A stretch of 64,000 nt of DNA, from positions 2,232,001-2,296,000 of the forward strand of contig OZ244902.1 in assembly GCA_965221635.1 (NCBI GenBank), in the 5' to 3' direction. The position numbers and the translations under genes were made by a program. This stretch comes from JAAXHB01 sp965221635. Its GTDB lineage: Bacteria > Actinomycetota > Acidimicrobiia > Acidimicrobiales > Aldehydirespiratoraceae. The notes under the pieces were generated by a model, which was given only the letters and a program-made list of their open reading frames with translations, made no database searches and was not told the DNA's origin. Shown one piece after another: positions 1-8,650 of the stretch; position 1 is the stretch's first letter, and each line of letters begins with the position of its first letter.

Positions 1-416
1 CCACCGCCGGGATGCAAACCGATTTGCAGGAAACGCGACTCGAACCGGGCGTGTTCGCGGGCGGCTACCACCAGGTCGCAGGCCAGCACCATGTTCATGC
101 CTGCACCCACCGCGGCGCCGTTCACGGCGGCCACCGTGGCCAGCGGCGAGTGGGCAAGGCGCAGGAAGCCCTCGTAGAGCACCTCGATTCCGGCGATGGT
201 TTGCTCAGACAGCAGATCCGACAGGTCCGCACCTGCGCAAAAGCCTTTGCCTGCGCCTGTCACCACCACCGCACCCACAGCGGGGTCCGCTTCGAGTTCG
301 TCGAGCGCGGCCACGAGTTCGTCGTTCAAGGCCTTGCTTACGGTGTTGCGTTTGGCGGGATCGTTGAGGGTGATCTGCGCCACCCTGTCGTTGATGTCGA
401 CGTGTACGTAAGCCAT
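1..416 (-). CDS. Enoyl-CoA hydratase/isomerase family protein (C-terminus beyond window)
   Basis: The minus-strand frame starting at the ATG at 416 reads MAYVHVDINDRVAQITLNDP and is open to the window edge, so only about 138 N-terminal residues are present. The crotonase fold is shown by the N-terminal strand with the LNDPAKRN motif, the first oxyanion-hole motif GKGFCAGADL, and the second hole region VNGAAVGAGMNMVLACDL. Crotonases hydrate or isomerise acyl-CoA thioesters in the cytoplasm; the substrate cannot be told from this fragment. The neighbour at 536 is divergently transcribed, leaving about 120 bp for both promoters. Confidence 0.85.
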   Translation of the reverse strand, partial: MAYVHVDINDRVAQITLNDPAKRNTVSKALNDELVAALDELEADPAVGAVVVTGAGKGFCAGADLSDLLSEQTIAGIEVLYEGFLRLAHSPLATVAAVNGAAVGAGMNMVLACDLVVAAREHARFESRFLQIGLHPGG

Positions 417-535
417 GCCCCAATTATTGCCCGCCAACCCACCAAGGGCGCAGGTCCAGCGGCGTGGGTGGTACACGTGCAGGGTTCAGCAACCGTGGGG
501 GCCTCACACCGCTACCGTGACCCGATGCCGGAACC

Positions 536-1924
536 GTGGCGGTCACCCTGGCTGGTGGCCGCGAACATCGTGAGCCTTTGACCTTGCCCGAGAGCACCGA
601 GGAGGACGCCGGCGACCACCCCGCCAAGGGCTTGCGCCGAACGTTCGCCTCGCTTCGTTATCGCAACTTCCGGTACTTCTGGATTGGCGGGCTGATCTCC
701 AACACCGGCCGTTTCTTTCAGGTGCTCACCTTGCCGGTGGTGATCTGGCAGCTCACACGCGATCCGGGCTGGGTGGGCTTCACCGGTTTCATGCAGTTCC
801 TGCCGATGGCCTTGATGGCGCCGGTGGCCGGGCCGCTCGCCGATCGCTACCCGCGGCGAAAGATGCTGATGGTCACCCAGTCGATGATGATGGCAATTGC
901 GCTGCTGTTCGCGGCGATGTGGTGGTCGGGGGTGCGCTGGCCGTTCGCGTACGCGGCGATGGCGGTGCTCGCAGGAGCGGCGGGCGGGTTGAACCTGCCT
1001 GCCTGGCAGGCTTTCGTGAGCGAACTCGTGCCTCGCCGGTTGATGCTCAACGCGGTCACCTTGAACTCGGCGCAGTTCAACTCGTCACGGCTGCTCGGCC
1101 CGGTGCTGGCAGGCGTCACCGTCACAACCGCAGGGCCCGGAACCGCTTTCGCTCTCAATTCGGTCACCTACGTGGCGGTGATCGTGGCGCTTTGGGCCAT
1201 CGACGTTCCCGGCGTGGCCCGCGCGGCGAGCGCTCAGCCGTTGCGTCCGGTGCGCAACCTGGTGGACACGATGCGCTACATACGCCGGCGGCCCAGCATC
1301 GACATCGCCATCGCCACGGTGGCCGTGGTGGGCTTTTTTGGACTGTCGGTGCAGATTCTCAGCGTGGTGATCGCCGAGGACGTGTTCGGCAGGGGGCCCA
1401 CCGGTTACGGGGTGATGCTCACCATGTTGGGTGTGGGCACCGTGTTGGCGGTGCCTGTTTTGGCCTCGCTCGGTGACCACTTGTCGCGTTCGGCCATTCA
1501 GGGCTTGGCCCTGGTGGTGTACGGGGTGTCGTTGGTGGGCCTCGGGTTGTCGCCAAGCTTCGGTGTGGCGTTGGTGGCCATGGCCGGTCTGGGCGCGGCG
1601 CACCTCACCTCCGCGAGCACCCTCAACACCACGGTGCAACTCCAGGTGGACGAAGAGCACCGGCGTGCGCAGGTGCTGGCCATCTACATGATGTCGCTGC
1701 TGTTCGCAGCGCCGCTGGGTCAGCTCACCCTGGGGCAGATGATCGAGGTGATCGGCCCTCGCCTCACCTTCGGCCTGTCGGGTGTGGTGATGTTGCTGGT
1801 CGCCGCCGTCCTTGTGACCACCGGCAGCCTCAAGCGTTTCGACACCGAGGTGGGCTCCTACGAGCCAGAGGTGCTCCCCGAGGTTCATCCAACAACCCCA
1901 GCCCCACCCCACCCCCACCCCTAA
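536..1924 (+). CDS. MFS transporter (EntS/MFS_3-type)
   Basis: A 462-residue protein with about twelve hydrophobic segments. The first segment follows a basic cytoplasmic start (LRYRNFRYFWIGGLISNTGR). The MFS loop 2-3 signature appears as GPLADRYPRRK, near residues 100-110. The pattern resembles the enterobactin-exporter-like MFS_3 group, which exports small molecules using the proton gradient; the substrate is unknown. The C-terminal 25 residues are proline/histidine rich and probably cytoplasmic. The GTG at 536 is the longest start; a later TTG near 581 is also possible because the first 30 residues are polar and not conserved-looking. Confidence 0.8.
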   Translation: MAVTLAGGREHREPLTLPESTEEDAGDHPAKGLRRTFASLRYRNFRYFWIGGLISNTGRFFQVLTLPVVIWQLTRDPGWVGFTGFMQFLPMALMAPVAGPLADRYPRRKMLMVTQSMMMAIALLFAAMWWSGVRWPFAYAAMAVLAGAAGGLNLPAWQAFVSELVPRRLMLNAVTLNSAQFNSSRLLGPVLAGVTVTTAGPGTAFALNSVTYVAVIVALWAIDVPGVARAASAQPLRPVRNLVDTMRYIRRRPSIDIAIATVAVVGFFGLSVQILSVVIAEDVFGRGPTGYGVMLTMLGVGTVLAVPVLASLGDHLSRSAIQGLALVVYGVSLVGLGLSPSFGVALVAMAGLGAAHLTSASTLNTTVQLQVDEEHRRAQVLAIYMMSLLFAAPLGQLTLGQMIEVIGPRLTFGLSGVVMLLVAAVLVTTGSLKRFDTEVGSYEPEVLPEVHPTTPAPPHPHP

Positions 1925-2224
1925 CCCACCGCCCCCACCCCACCCGGTCCTGGCGGCTCGTGGAGTTCCCACTACGTGCGCAGAAGCCGAGTCCACGATG
2001 CTTGAGATCTCACATTCGGACTTCTCGCGTGGCCCACTCTGCGCTCAGTCTCGACGGATCTGAAGACTTGCACCTAGAGCCCGACAGCAGAGCAGCCACC
2101 AGACTCGAGCAACACGAAGCTGCCTCTGAGACAGCGCGGTGGGGTTTGTGGAATTGGCCGCTGACGATGGTCGCGGCTGCCTCTCGTGAGAAACGCGTCC
2201 TGGTGGGTGGGGGACTGGGGTGGT
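1925..2224. other. Intergenic stretch without a recognised gene
   Basis: About 300 bp between the convergent MFS and nuclease genes. It begins with a C-rich run (many CCCCACC units) immediately after the MFS stop. Open frames here have no recognisable motif and are shadows extending from neighbouring genes. I see no tRNA and no clear terminator hairpin. Confidence 0.5.
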
Positions 2225-3367
2225 TTAGGGGTCGAGGCGGGTTTCGAGGTGGGTGGTGCCTGGTTCGCAGTCGGGTTGCACTGGGCACCACATGCAGGCC
2301 GGGCCTGGAGCGGTGGCGGGAGCGCGGTGACCTCGCAGGAGTTGGTGGTGGCGGTGGGCGGCATCCACCACACGGGCCGCGGCTGCTTGCAGCAGCGGCT
2401 CGTTCACGTGTTCGTGGTGAACGTCACCTGAGTCGATGTACACGGTGGCCAACATGCGCGGCGGAACACCGATGCGCATGGTCTCCAGCAGTGCGTACAA
2501 ACGCAGGTCTTCGCGGTGGCCCGGGGAGAAGCCCCCGGTCTTGAACTCGATGATCACCTTGCCAGCCATCATCTTGGGGCCCGCCATCATTTGAGGGCCT
2601 GCCATCATTTGAGGGCCTGCCATCCTTTGGGGGTCTGCCATCATCGCGGGAGCGGTGTAGGGCGCCTCGGCGTGGGCCCTGCCATCACCTGGATCCCCAG
2701 CTTCATCGGGTGTGTCGGTTTCGTCGGGGTGGCTCTCGCCGGTCGCCGACGCGGTTGGCTCCGCAGGCTCTGGGGTTGCTTTGGCGCCCTTGCCCAGGGT
2801 GAGGTCTGTGGTGCCGAGCAACACGATGCGCTCCTGGTGGAAGCTCACCCGCAGCCTTCCCTCGGTGACCGGCAGCCATTGGGGTTTCAGCGGGGGGAAG
2901 CACTCCATGAACTTCGTGACCCGTTCGAGGGACTCGGCTCGCAGTTCGGCTCGTTCGAAAGCCGAGCAGGTTCGCAGGAACCCGGCGATGCTGCGGTCGG
3001 TCTCGGCGAGGCGTTCCATGGCGCCGTCCACCAGCTCTGCGGGGATTGGCTCGTCGTGCCAGTTGATCGCCAGTTCGATGGCCTTGTGACAAACCGTTCC
3101 ACGGGCCAAGGTGGGTGACCACTCGAAGGGTGTTCCGTGCTCGGCGTGGAACTTGCGTTCGCATCCCAGCACTTCGCGGATCGTGTGCTTGCTGAGCACC
3201 ATCGACGCTCTGGGGTTGGATTCCGATGCGATGTCGGCGGCCAGTTCCGCCAGCGACTCGGCCATGTCGGCCTTGAGCTCCTCGCCCAGCGAGGCGTCGA
3301 ACAGGGGCCGCTCACGGCTCGGCGCGCCGAGCAAGCCGATCACTTTCTGCTGCAGCGGGTTGAGCAT
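2225..3367 (-). CDS. PD-(D/E)XK nuclease with Cas4/AddB-type iron-sulfur cysteines
   Basis: A 380-residue protein. The start at 3367 is chosen because AAGGAGG lies 8 nt upstream of this ATG; an upstream ATG would place the ribosome site inside the gene. Motifs in order: Cys69 in VLGCERKF; GTVCHKAIE with His94; Asp188 in LGTTDL; the IIEFKTG motif with Glu274 and Lys276; and the C-terminal cluster Cys358-x2-Cys361-x5-Cys367. One N-terminal plus three C-terminal cysteines around a PD-(D/E)XK core is the layout of iron-sulfur RecB-family nucleases (Cas4, AddB). No helicase or cas gene is adjacent. Residues 197-268 are an insert of low-complexity sequence ending in short PQMMAG repeats between the catalytic Asp and Glu. 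Confidence 0.75.
   Translation of the reverse strand: MLNPLQQKVIGLLGAPSRERPLFDASLGEELKADMAESLAELAADIASESNPRASMVLSKHTIREVLGCERKFHAEHGTPFEWSPTLARGTVCHKAIELAINWHDEPIPAELVDGAMERLAETDRSIAGFLRTCSAFERAELRAESLERVTKFMECFPPLKPQWLPVTEGRLRVSFHQERIVLLGTTDLTLGKGAKATPEPAEPTASATGESHPDETDTPDEAGDPGDGRAHAEAPYTAPAMMADPQRMAGPQMMAGPQMMAGPKMMAGKVIIEFKTGGFSPGHREDLRLYALLETMRIGVPPRMLATVYIDSGDVHHEHVNEPLLQAAAARVVDAAHRHHQLLRGHRAPATAPGPACMWCPVQPDCEPGTTHLETRLDP
2562..2645. repeat. 18-bp tandem coding repeat inside the nuclease gene
   Basis: Four to five degenerate copies of an 18-bp unit built around GCCATCATTTGAGGGCCT encode the peptide repeat P-Q-M-M-A-G in the minus-strand nuclease. The unit is a multiple of three, so copy-number change keeps the frame. 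Copies differ at a few positions. Confidence 0.7.
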
Positions 3368-3420
3368 CACAGGCACCTCCTTGGGGGCCATTGTCACACC
3401 CCGGTGAGACACTTTGGGCC

Positions 3421-3744
3421 ATGAGGACTTCAGCTGTTGACTTTGCCGAACTGGCCCGGACGCTGAGCGAGGCAGCCAGGCTCCGGGGCCTGGAGGCGCC
3501 CGTTTTCGCCAGCCCTCCCCGCCGCGACGACCTTGACAGATCGATCCGCCGCAGGCCAGGGTCGGCACTTGTTGCGGTGCGTATCGGCGGCCGTCCGTTG
3601 CACGCAGTGGCGGCGGACATGATTGAAGGAGTGATCGTGGCAAACGATCTCGGCGGCCCCCGGGCCGACAGGGTGCGCGCAGCCCTGTGGCTGTCGGTGG
3701 GCGGCGCCGACGACCAAGCCCCAAGCCCTGCGCTGGCCGCCTGA
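3421..3744 (+). CDS. Small conserved-looking hypothetical protein
   Basis: A 107-residue soluble protein starting at the ATG at 3421 (MRTSAVDFAELARTLSEAAR), transcribed divergently from the nuclease gene 53 bp away. It has an N-terminal helix, a central basic segment (DDLDRSIRRRPGSALVAVRIGGRPL) and a helix around ADMIEGVIVANDL. Codon use is typical of the window. I do not recognise the family; a small DNA-associated or nucleotide-related role would be a guess. Confidence 0.55.
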   Translation: MRTSAVDFAELARTLSEAARLRGLEAPVFASPPRRDDLDRSIRRRPGSALVAVRIGGRPLHAVAADMIEGVIVANDLGGPRADRVRAALWLSVGGADDQAPSPALAA

Positions 3745-3945
3745 CCGGAAGCGAGCGTCACCGATCCGCGGCCCGCTCGGCTCGACACTCTCTGTGCCCC
3801 GACTCAGCCTGGCTTGTTGACACGCCGTCGCCATTTTGGGGAGGCGCTTGCCCACAACTAGGTGCGGCGGGACTGAAACGGCCGGTGCCGAGGGGCGTCC
3901 GGGCCTGGGAACGGCGCTCGGCGTCGCATTAGGATTCGGGTCGAG

Positions 3946-4026
3946 GCCCGGGTGGCGGAAAGGCAGACGCGGCCCGCTTAAACCGGGCTGCCTAACGGCG
4001 TGTGGGTTCGAATCCCACCCCGGGCA
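3946..4026 (+). tRNA. tRNA-Leu(UAA)
   Basis: Cloverleaf seen directly. The 7-bp acceptor GCCCGGG pairs with CCCGGGC and is followed by discriminator A. The anticodon stem GCCCG/CGGGC encloses loop CTTAAAC (anticodon TAA). A long variable arm is typical of class II tRNA, and the T arm is GTGGG/CCCAC with loop TTCGAAT. CCA is not encoded. No integrase or attachment duplication is visible beside it. Confidence 0.95.
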
Positions 4027-4266
4027 CTCCTTTGCTCCAGGGAGCCACCATGGGAGCCGGCGACGAGATCGGCGGGGCGGTCGCGCCCAGCCCGTGGGGG
4101 CTGCGTCCGGGAGGTGCGTTCGCGCAAGCGGGTCGCAGAACTCGTTTTGGGTCGGTTCGGCTGGGAACCCGGGCTCTATGAGGCCAGACTGTTGCGCGGC
4201 GTGGTCGCCGGAGCGACCCGCCAGGTTTGATTGAATTGACCGCCGGTTCGGAAGGGATGTGGTTTC

Positions 4267-5136
4267 GTGGCCAAGTGTGCGTTCGTGGGGTTGGGGGTGA
4301 TGGGTTACCCGATGGCCGGTCACCTTGTGAGTGCCGGCCACGAGGTGACGGTGTACAACCGCACGGCCTCCAAGGCGCAGTCCTGGGTGTCCGAGCACGG
4401 CGGCACCTCGGCGCCACGGCCCGCCGACGCCGCCGCCGACGCGGAGTTCGTGTTCGTGTGCGTTGGCAACGACGCCGACGTTGCCGCGGTGTGTACCGCG
4501 CAGGGTGGTGTGCTCGAATCGATGCGATCCGGGTCGGTGCTGGTGGATCACACCACCGCGTCGGCTGATCTGGCGGCGGCGCTGCACGAGGAAGCCGGCC
4601 GCCGCGGGGTTGGGTTCGTGGACGCGCCGGTGTCGGGCGGTCAGGCCGGCGCCGAGAACGGCGTTCTCACGGTGATGTGCGGAGGCGACCGAGAGGTGTT
4701 TGATCGGGTGGAGCCGGTGATCGGCGCTTACGCCAAGGCGGTGACGCTGCTTGGTGGGCCCGGAGCCGGGCAGCGCACCAAGATGGTGAACCAGATCTGC
4801 ATTGCGGGGTTGTTGCAGGGCCTGGCCGAGGGAATCGACTTTGCGCGGCGGGCCGGCCTCGATGTGGATCAGGTGGTGGACACGATCTCGCTGGGCGCTG
4901 CCGGTTCGTGGCAGATGGCCAACCGGGGTTCCACCATGGCCCGCCGTGAGTTCGACTTCGGTTTTGCGTTGGACTGGATGCGCAAGGATCTGGCCATCTG
5001 CCTCGCCGAGGCCGAACGGATTGGCGCCACGCTGCCGGTCACGGCGATCGTCGACCAGTTCTACGCCCGCCTGCAGCGCCAAGGCCGGGGCCGTTGGGAC
5101 ACCAGCTCCCTGATCGAACTACTCGTCGACGACTAA
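4267..5136 (+). CDS. NAD(P)-dependent beta-hydroxyacid dehydrogenase (3-hydroxyisobutyrate dehydrogenase family)
   Basis: A 289-residue protein beginning with the Rossmann dinucleotide motif GLGVMGYPMAGHL, then VYNRT at the end of the second strand. The substrate-binding signature appears as DAPVSGGQAGAENG, and the catalytic-lysine helix as GQRTKMVNQICIA. Full length for the family. These enzymes oxidise beta-hydroxyacids such as 3-hydroxyisobutyrate or reduce the semialdehydes; the exact substrate is not deducible. GTG start at 4267. It stands alone between tRNA-Leu and the convergent sodB. Confidence 0.85.
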   Translation: MAKCAFVGLGVMGYPMAGHLVSAGHEVTVYNRTASKAQSWVSEHGGTSAPRPADAAADAEFVFVCVGNDADVAAVCTAQGGVLESMRSGSVLVDHTTASADLAAALHEEAGRRGVGFVDAPVSGGQAGAENGVLTVMCGGDREVFDRVEPVIGAYAKAVTLLGGPGAGQRTKMVNQICIAGLLQGLAEGIDFARRAGLDVDQVVDTISLGAAGSWQMANRGSTMARREFDFGFALDWMRKDLAICLAEAERIGATLPVTAIVDQFYARLQRQGRGRWDTSSLIELLVDD

Positions 5137-5208
5137 CTCGCCACACGGTTTCGGCGCAGCGGCCTGGCCGCCTCCAAACCTCACTCAAAGGCACACAACC
5201 CGTGGACG

Positions 5209-5224
5209 GCGGCCTTGGGGCCGC
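5209..5224. terminator. Hairpin between convergent genes
   Basis: GCGGCC and GGCCGC pair around a TTGG loop in the 106 bp between the convergent dehydrogenase and sodB genes, so it could terminate both transcripts. No T-run follows on either strand, as is common in high-GC actinobacteria. Confidence 0.4.
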
Positions 5225-5242
5225 GCCGGGTTGGGGAGGGTG

Positions 5243-5848
5243 TCAGGCGGTTATGGCCTGGTGGTTGGCGGAGGCGAACTCCCAGTTGAGCAGGTGCTCG
5301 CAGAAGGCGTCCACGTACGCGGCGCGGGCGTTCTGGTGGTCGAGGTAGTAGGCGTGCTCCCAAACGTCGATCGTCAGCAGCGCCGTTTGACCGTTGCGCA
5401 GGGGTGTGTCGGCGTCGTCGGTGTTCACCACAACGAGCCGGTTCGGGTCGCCGGGGTCGGTGGCGAGCCAAGTCCAGCCCGATGCGAAGTTGCCGAGCGC
5501 TGCCGCCTTGAACTGCTCCAGGAATCCGTCCACCGAACCGAAGCTCGTCTCCAAGGCCCCGGCCAGAGCGGCCGAGGGCGAATCGCCGCTCCCGGGCCTC
5601 ATCGAGTTCCAGTAGAAGGCGTGGTTCCAGGACTGCGCCGCGTTGTTGAACAAGGCGCTGCCAACAGGAGCCGCGGCAACGATCTGTTCCACCGTTGAGC
5701 CTTCGTGTTCGGTGCCGGCGATCATCGTGTTCAGGTTCTTCACGTACCCGGCGTGGTGACGGCCGTAGTGGAAGCTGAGGGTGCGCTCGCTGATGTGAGG
5801 CGCCAACGAGCCCATCGGGTAGGGGAGCGGAGCAAGTTCGATGCTCAT
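5243..5848 (-). CDS. sodB: Superoxide dismutase, Fe/Mn family (Fe-type signature)
   Basis: A 201-residue cytoplasmic enzyme that dismutates superoxide to oxygen and hydrogen peroxide. Metal ligands lie in the SFHYGRHH helix, the NNAAQSWNHAFYW segment and the DVWEHAYYLDHQN motif. The Gln in NNAAQ is the position usually diagnostic of iron-type enzymes (manganese types carry their Gln later), so Fe use is inferred. Start at ATG 5848 gives MSIELAPLPYPMGSLAPHIS, the expected N-terminus. Monocistronic. Confidence 0.95.
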   Translation of the reverse strand: MSIELAPLPYPMGSLAPHISERTLSFHYGRHHAGYVKNLNTMIAGTEHEGSTVEQIVAAAPVGSALFNNAAQSWNHAFYWNSMRPGSGDSPSAALAGALETSFGSVDGFLEQFKAAALGNFASGWTWLATDPGDPNRLVVVNTDDADTPLRNGQTALLTIDVWEHAYYLDHQNARAAYVDAFCEHLLNWEFASANHQAITA

Positions 5849-6247
5849 GGCGTTGCCTTCGTGTCGCCGGTGGCTTGTGCATCGAATCTATTGATCCCGA
5901 CAACCGATTCCCGTCCGGCCAAAGCCCAAGACCCTGTGAACCCTGTCACAATCAACACCTGGTGCATCGCCATCGTCAGCAAGGCGGACATACGCCGGAA
6001 GGCCGTCTCCCGTCACCCGACCGCGAGTTCTCGCACAGTCGCCCTGCCCAGGCATCAAGCCCGGCAGCGTCACCGAGGCGAGGTGACGAGACTGCGACTA
6101 CCGGGCTGCCTCCCGACCACCCACCCACGATTTCTGGCGACGCGGGTCGTGACGAACAGTTCCAACGATCGGATCTGGCATGGGTGCCGGGGGGCGCGAC
6201 CGCGACCGCGCGCCGACCGTTGGAACTAGCTGCATCGTCATGCTGGA
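5849..6247. other. Gene-free stretch containing an inverted repeat
   Basis: About 400 bp between sodB and the end of the first SLH gene. No open frame here has a recognisable motif. The one structure seen is the imperfect inverted repeat at 6158-6227, listed separately. Base composition is moderately lower in GC than neighbouring genes, grading into the low-GC 3' half of the SLH gene. Confidence 0.5.
6158..6227. repeat. 15-bp inverted repeat also present at 23724
   Basis: AGTTCCAACGATCGG at 6158-6172 is mirrored by CCGACCGTTGGAACT at 6213-6227 (14 of 15 matching). The same 15-mer, AGTTCCAACGGTCGG, occurs a third time at 23724-23738 in the mobile-element island. The arms are 40 bp apart. It could be a small dispersed repeat or the end of a decayed element; no transposase fragment is visible between the arms. 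Confidence 0.5.
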
Positions 6248-8650
6248 CTATCGTCCACATGCCTCGAGGACACCGTGGACGGACTCCTCAACCGCTAGAG
6301 ACACGAAGAAGAAGCTTCCAAACTCTGTGTTGCCTTCGTTCCAGACCTTGAATACTATCTCTTCACCCTCCGAAGCCAGAAGCTTGTCAACGAATTGCTG
6401 GACGGCATCTGCCGGGGCAAACACACTACGGTTGACTGAATCTTCTGATGGAAGCCAGTGCTGCGAAATCACACCACTGTCATCTCCGATGCGATAGGTG
6501 ACTGAGATAAGACCAAAGTGTGGAGAGGACAAATCCTCAATCTGATCGATTCTGCCTGTCTCGATTCTGAAGTACGCTTCCAATGTTGACTGGTTTCTGC
6601 ACTGAACAGTGATCCAAGCCTGATCATGTTGGAATGGTCTTCTACGAGTGTGACGTATGGCTGGTAGACTGGCAGAAGAGTAATCGGTGACCTCGTAGGT
6701 ATAGATGTCTACATCGGTGGATCTTCGGTGCTTCCATCGAGGGTATACCTCGAGATTGGCCACGTTCACGTCGTATCCGCAAGCCTCAATCACAGGTCTA
6801 AGGTTGTTGTCCGCGCCATAGGACACAAATGTAAATGTTCCTAGTTCCAGGTCCGAGCTATCAAACACCCGAAAAACTATTTCTTCTCCCTCTGACGAGA
6901 AGAGCAAGTTGAAGAATTGGGGAAATCTACCGTCTGAGAGAAAGGCGTACTCATTCATTTCAACATTTGTCGACCTTGACCAATGTTCAGACACCACTCC
7001 AGTTCGATTACCGAACCTGTACGACACAGGAATTTTGCCACGATATGGTGAGGTTCTGTCTTCTAACCCGGCGAGGTGAGTGTTCCGCGTATGCAGGTAC
7101 ACATCTAGCTCTTCATTGTCACGGCAGCGCACTTGAAGAGTCACGTTCCAGGGGAACTTTACCTCGCTAGAGTCTACTTCTGTTGCCCTGAGGATTGCCC
7201 ATTCGAATGACGTCGTGTCTAGAGTAAGCGGATCAACCTCCGAACGCGAAGCTGTTCGCCATGTAACATAGTTCGATGCGCCTAGATCAACAGCTGTGCC
7301 GCAAACTCCGGCATCAGCTAAATCCGCATAAGTCACATACAGATGATTGGCAACGCAACGGAAGAGATCACCATGCACACACTGATTGTAATTTGCTGCG
7401 GTACGACAGACATCCATATCGGTGGAATCAGCGATCAGGGCGTGAGCTAGTTCATGCAAGAACACTCTGTTGAATGCGTCCAGCCGTCGAATGTGATGGT
7501 CAGATGGAATGTAGCAGCCTACAACATCGACCGACGCGCATTCTGTTCCAGAGGGAACTATCTCCATGCTTGGAGGCGCCGAAGGCTTGCCTGGGGTGTC
7601 CACTTCGGCCCAGATTTTCTCCGCCAGGGTCTTTGCTTCCTCGTCGGTCACGACAGAGTTGTGGTCCCTATCCTCCAAATGTTCACGCCAGGCACAATGT
7701 TCCCAAGCGTAGGGGCCTGCAGGGATTGCGTATGCACACGAGCCAGAAGGTGGCGTAGTTGGAACTGCGATCTTGACCGAGGCTGTGCCCGGGGCTTTGG
7801 GGGCATCTGCGCGGGGCTGCGCACTCGTGAACGCCAAGGCTCGGGTGATGAACGCCGCCATCTGACCGCGAAGCACGGGCCTTTCGGGTGCGAACACCCC
7901 CGGGCTGGTGCCGTTGGCCACGCCCAGCTCGAACAACGCAGACGCAGCGAAGTGGACTTCCCGGGACACGTTCTCGGTGTCGCCGAAGAAGTCGTCGACC
8001 TGCACCGGAGTGCCGCCGGCCGAGACCAAGTTGATCGTGCCGTCGCCGGCAATGGTGACGTGCTCACCGGCCTTGTCGAGCAGGTGAAGGATGAACAACG
8101 CCATTTGGGCGCGGGTGACCGTGTCGTCGGGTTTGAACTCGGTGGCGGTGTGACCGTTGGACAATCCCGCCGCAACGAGCTGGTTGATCGCGTCCTTGGT
8201 GGACTGGGACTTGCCGCCGAGGTCGGTGAAGCCCTGGTCGGCAGGTGTGGGCAGAACCACCCCGGCGACCTTGGCCGCACGGGTCATGAACAGCGCCATC
8301 TGCCAGCGCAGCACGGTGTGAGAGGGCGAGTACACGGTGCCGTCGCCGGTGCCGAGGCTCACGCCGTGATGGGCGAGACAGTTGATCGCCACGCGATGGG
8401 TGTGACCTGCCGGCACGTCGAGGAAGCCGTAGTCGTCGCTCGCGTGGCCTGCGCACGCAGGGTTGTAGGACATGGCCGCGTCGGCCCGGTCGGGCGCGGC
8501 GGCGACCGGAGCCGCAACCACGAGACCGGCGGCGAACATCGCGGCGATCAGCAACAACAACACCAACCGAAGCGATGTCGCCGGCTGCTGCTTGTGGCCC
8601 GCGGCGCGAGTGGTGTGTGGCTGGGTGGAGGGGGAAGGTGTTGGGTGCAT
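6248..8650 (-). CDS. Secreted SLH-domain protein with HExxH metallopeptidase-like region and two VasI/TagO-like domains
   Basis: An 800-residue protein. The start at 8650 follows AGCAGGAAC; the frame is open further upstream but gives no signal peptide. Residues about 25-52 form a signal peptide (LVLLLLIAAMFAAGLVVAA) ending near an Ala-x-Ala. Three S-layer-homology-type motifs follow, to about residue 290, with phrases such as FLDVPAGH, INQLVAAGLSNGH and VTRAQMALFI. Residues 399-403 are HELAH, a zinc-peptidase HExxH, inside FLHELAHALIAD. The last 280 residues hold two repeats (each from VxCR to VIEACG-like ends) resembling the VasI/TagO domain. The GC content drops clearly downstream of about residue 300, suggesting a domain gained by transfer. 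Extracytoplasmic, probably cell-wall bound; substrate unknown. Confidence 0.75.
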   Translation of the reverse strand: MHPTPSPSTQPHTTRAAGHKQQPATSLRLVLLLLIAAMFAAGLVVAAPVAAAPDRADAAMSYNPACAGHASDDYGFLDVPAGHTHRVAINCLAHHGVSLGTGDGTVYSPSHTVLRWQMALFMTRAAKVAGVVLPTPADQGFTDLGGKSQSTKDAINQLVAAGLSNGHTATEFKPDDTVTRAQMALFILHLLDKAGEHVTIAGDGTINLVSAGGTPVQVDDFFGDTENVSREVHFAASALFELGVANGTSPGVFAPERPVLRGQMAAFITRALAFTSAQPRADAPKAPGTASVKIAVPTTPPSGSCAYAIPAGPYAWEHCAWREHLEDRDHNSVVTDEEAKTLAEKIWAEVDTPGKPSAPPSMEIVPSGTECASVDVVGCYIPSDHHIRRLDAFNRVFLHELAHALIADSTDMDVCRTAANYNQCVHGDLFRCVANHLYVTYADLADAGVCGTAVDLGASNYVTWRTASRSEVDPLTLDTTSFEWAILRATEVDSSEVKFPWNVTLQVRCRDNEELDVYLHTRNTHLAGLEDRTSPYRGKIPVSYRFGNRTGVVSEHWSRSTNVEMNEYAFLSDGRFPQFFNLLFSSEGEEIVFRVFDSSDLELGTFTFVSYGADNNLRPVIEACGYDVNVANLEVYPRWKHRRSTDVDIYTYEVTDYSSASLPAIRHTRRRPFQHDQAWITVQCRNQSTLEAYFRIETGRIDQIEDLSSPHFGLISVTYRIGDDSGVISQHWLPSEDSVNRSVFAPADAVQQFVDKLLASEGEEIVFKVWNEGNTEFGSFFFVSLAVEESVHGVLEACGR

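Noticed and set aside
3430..5082. A 550-codon minus-strand frame across the tRNA-Leu and dehydrogenase
   Set aside because: It runs through a tRNA gene and antisense to a well-supported dehydrogenase; it is an effect of GC-rich third positions.
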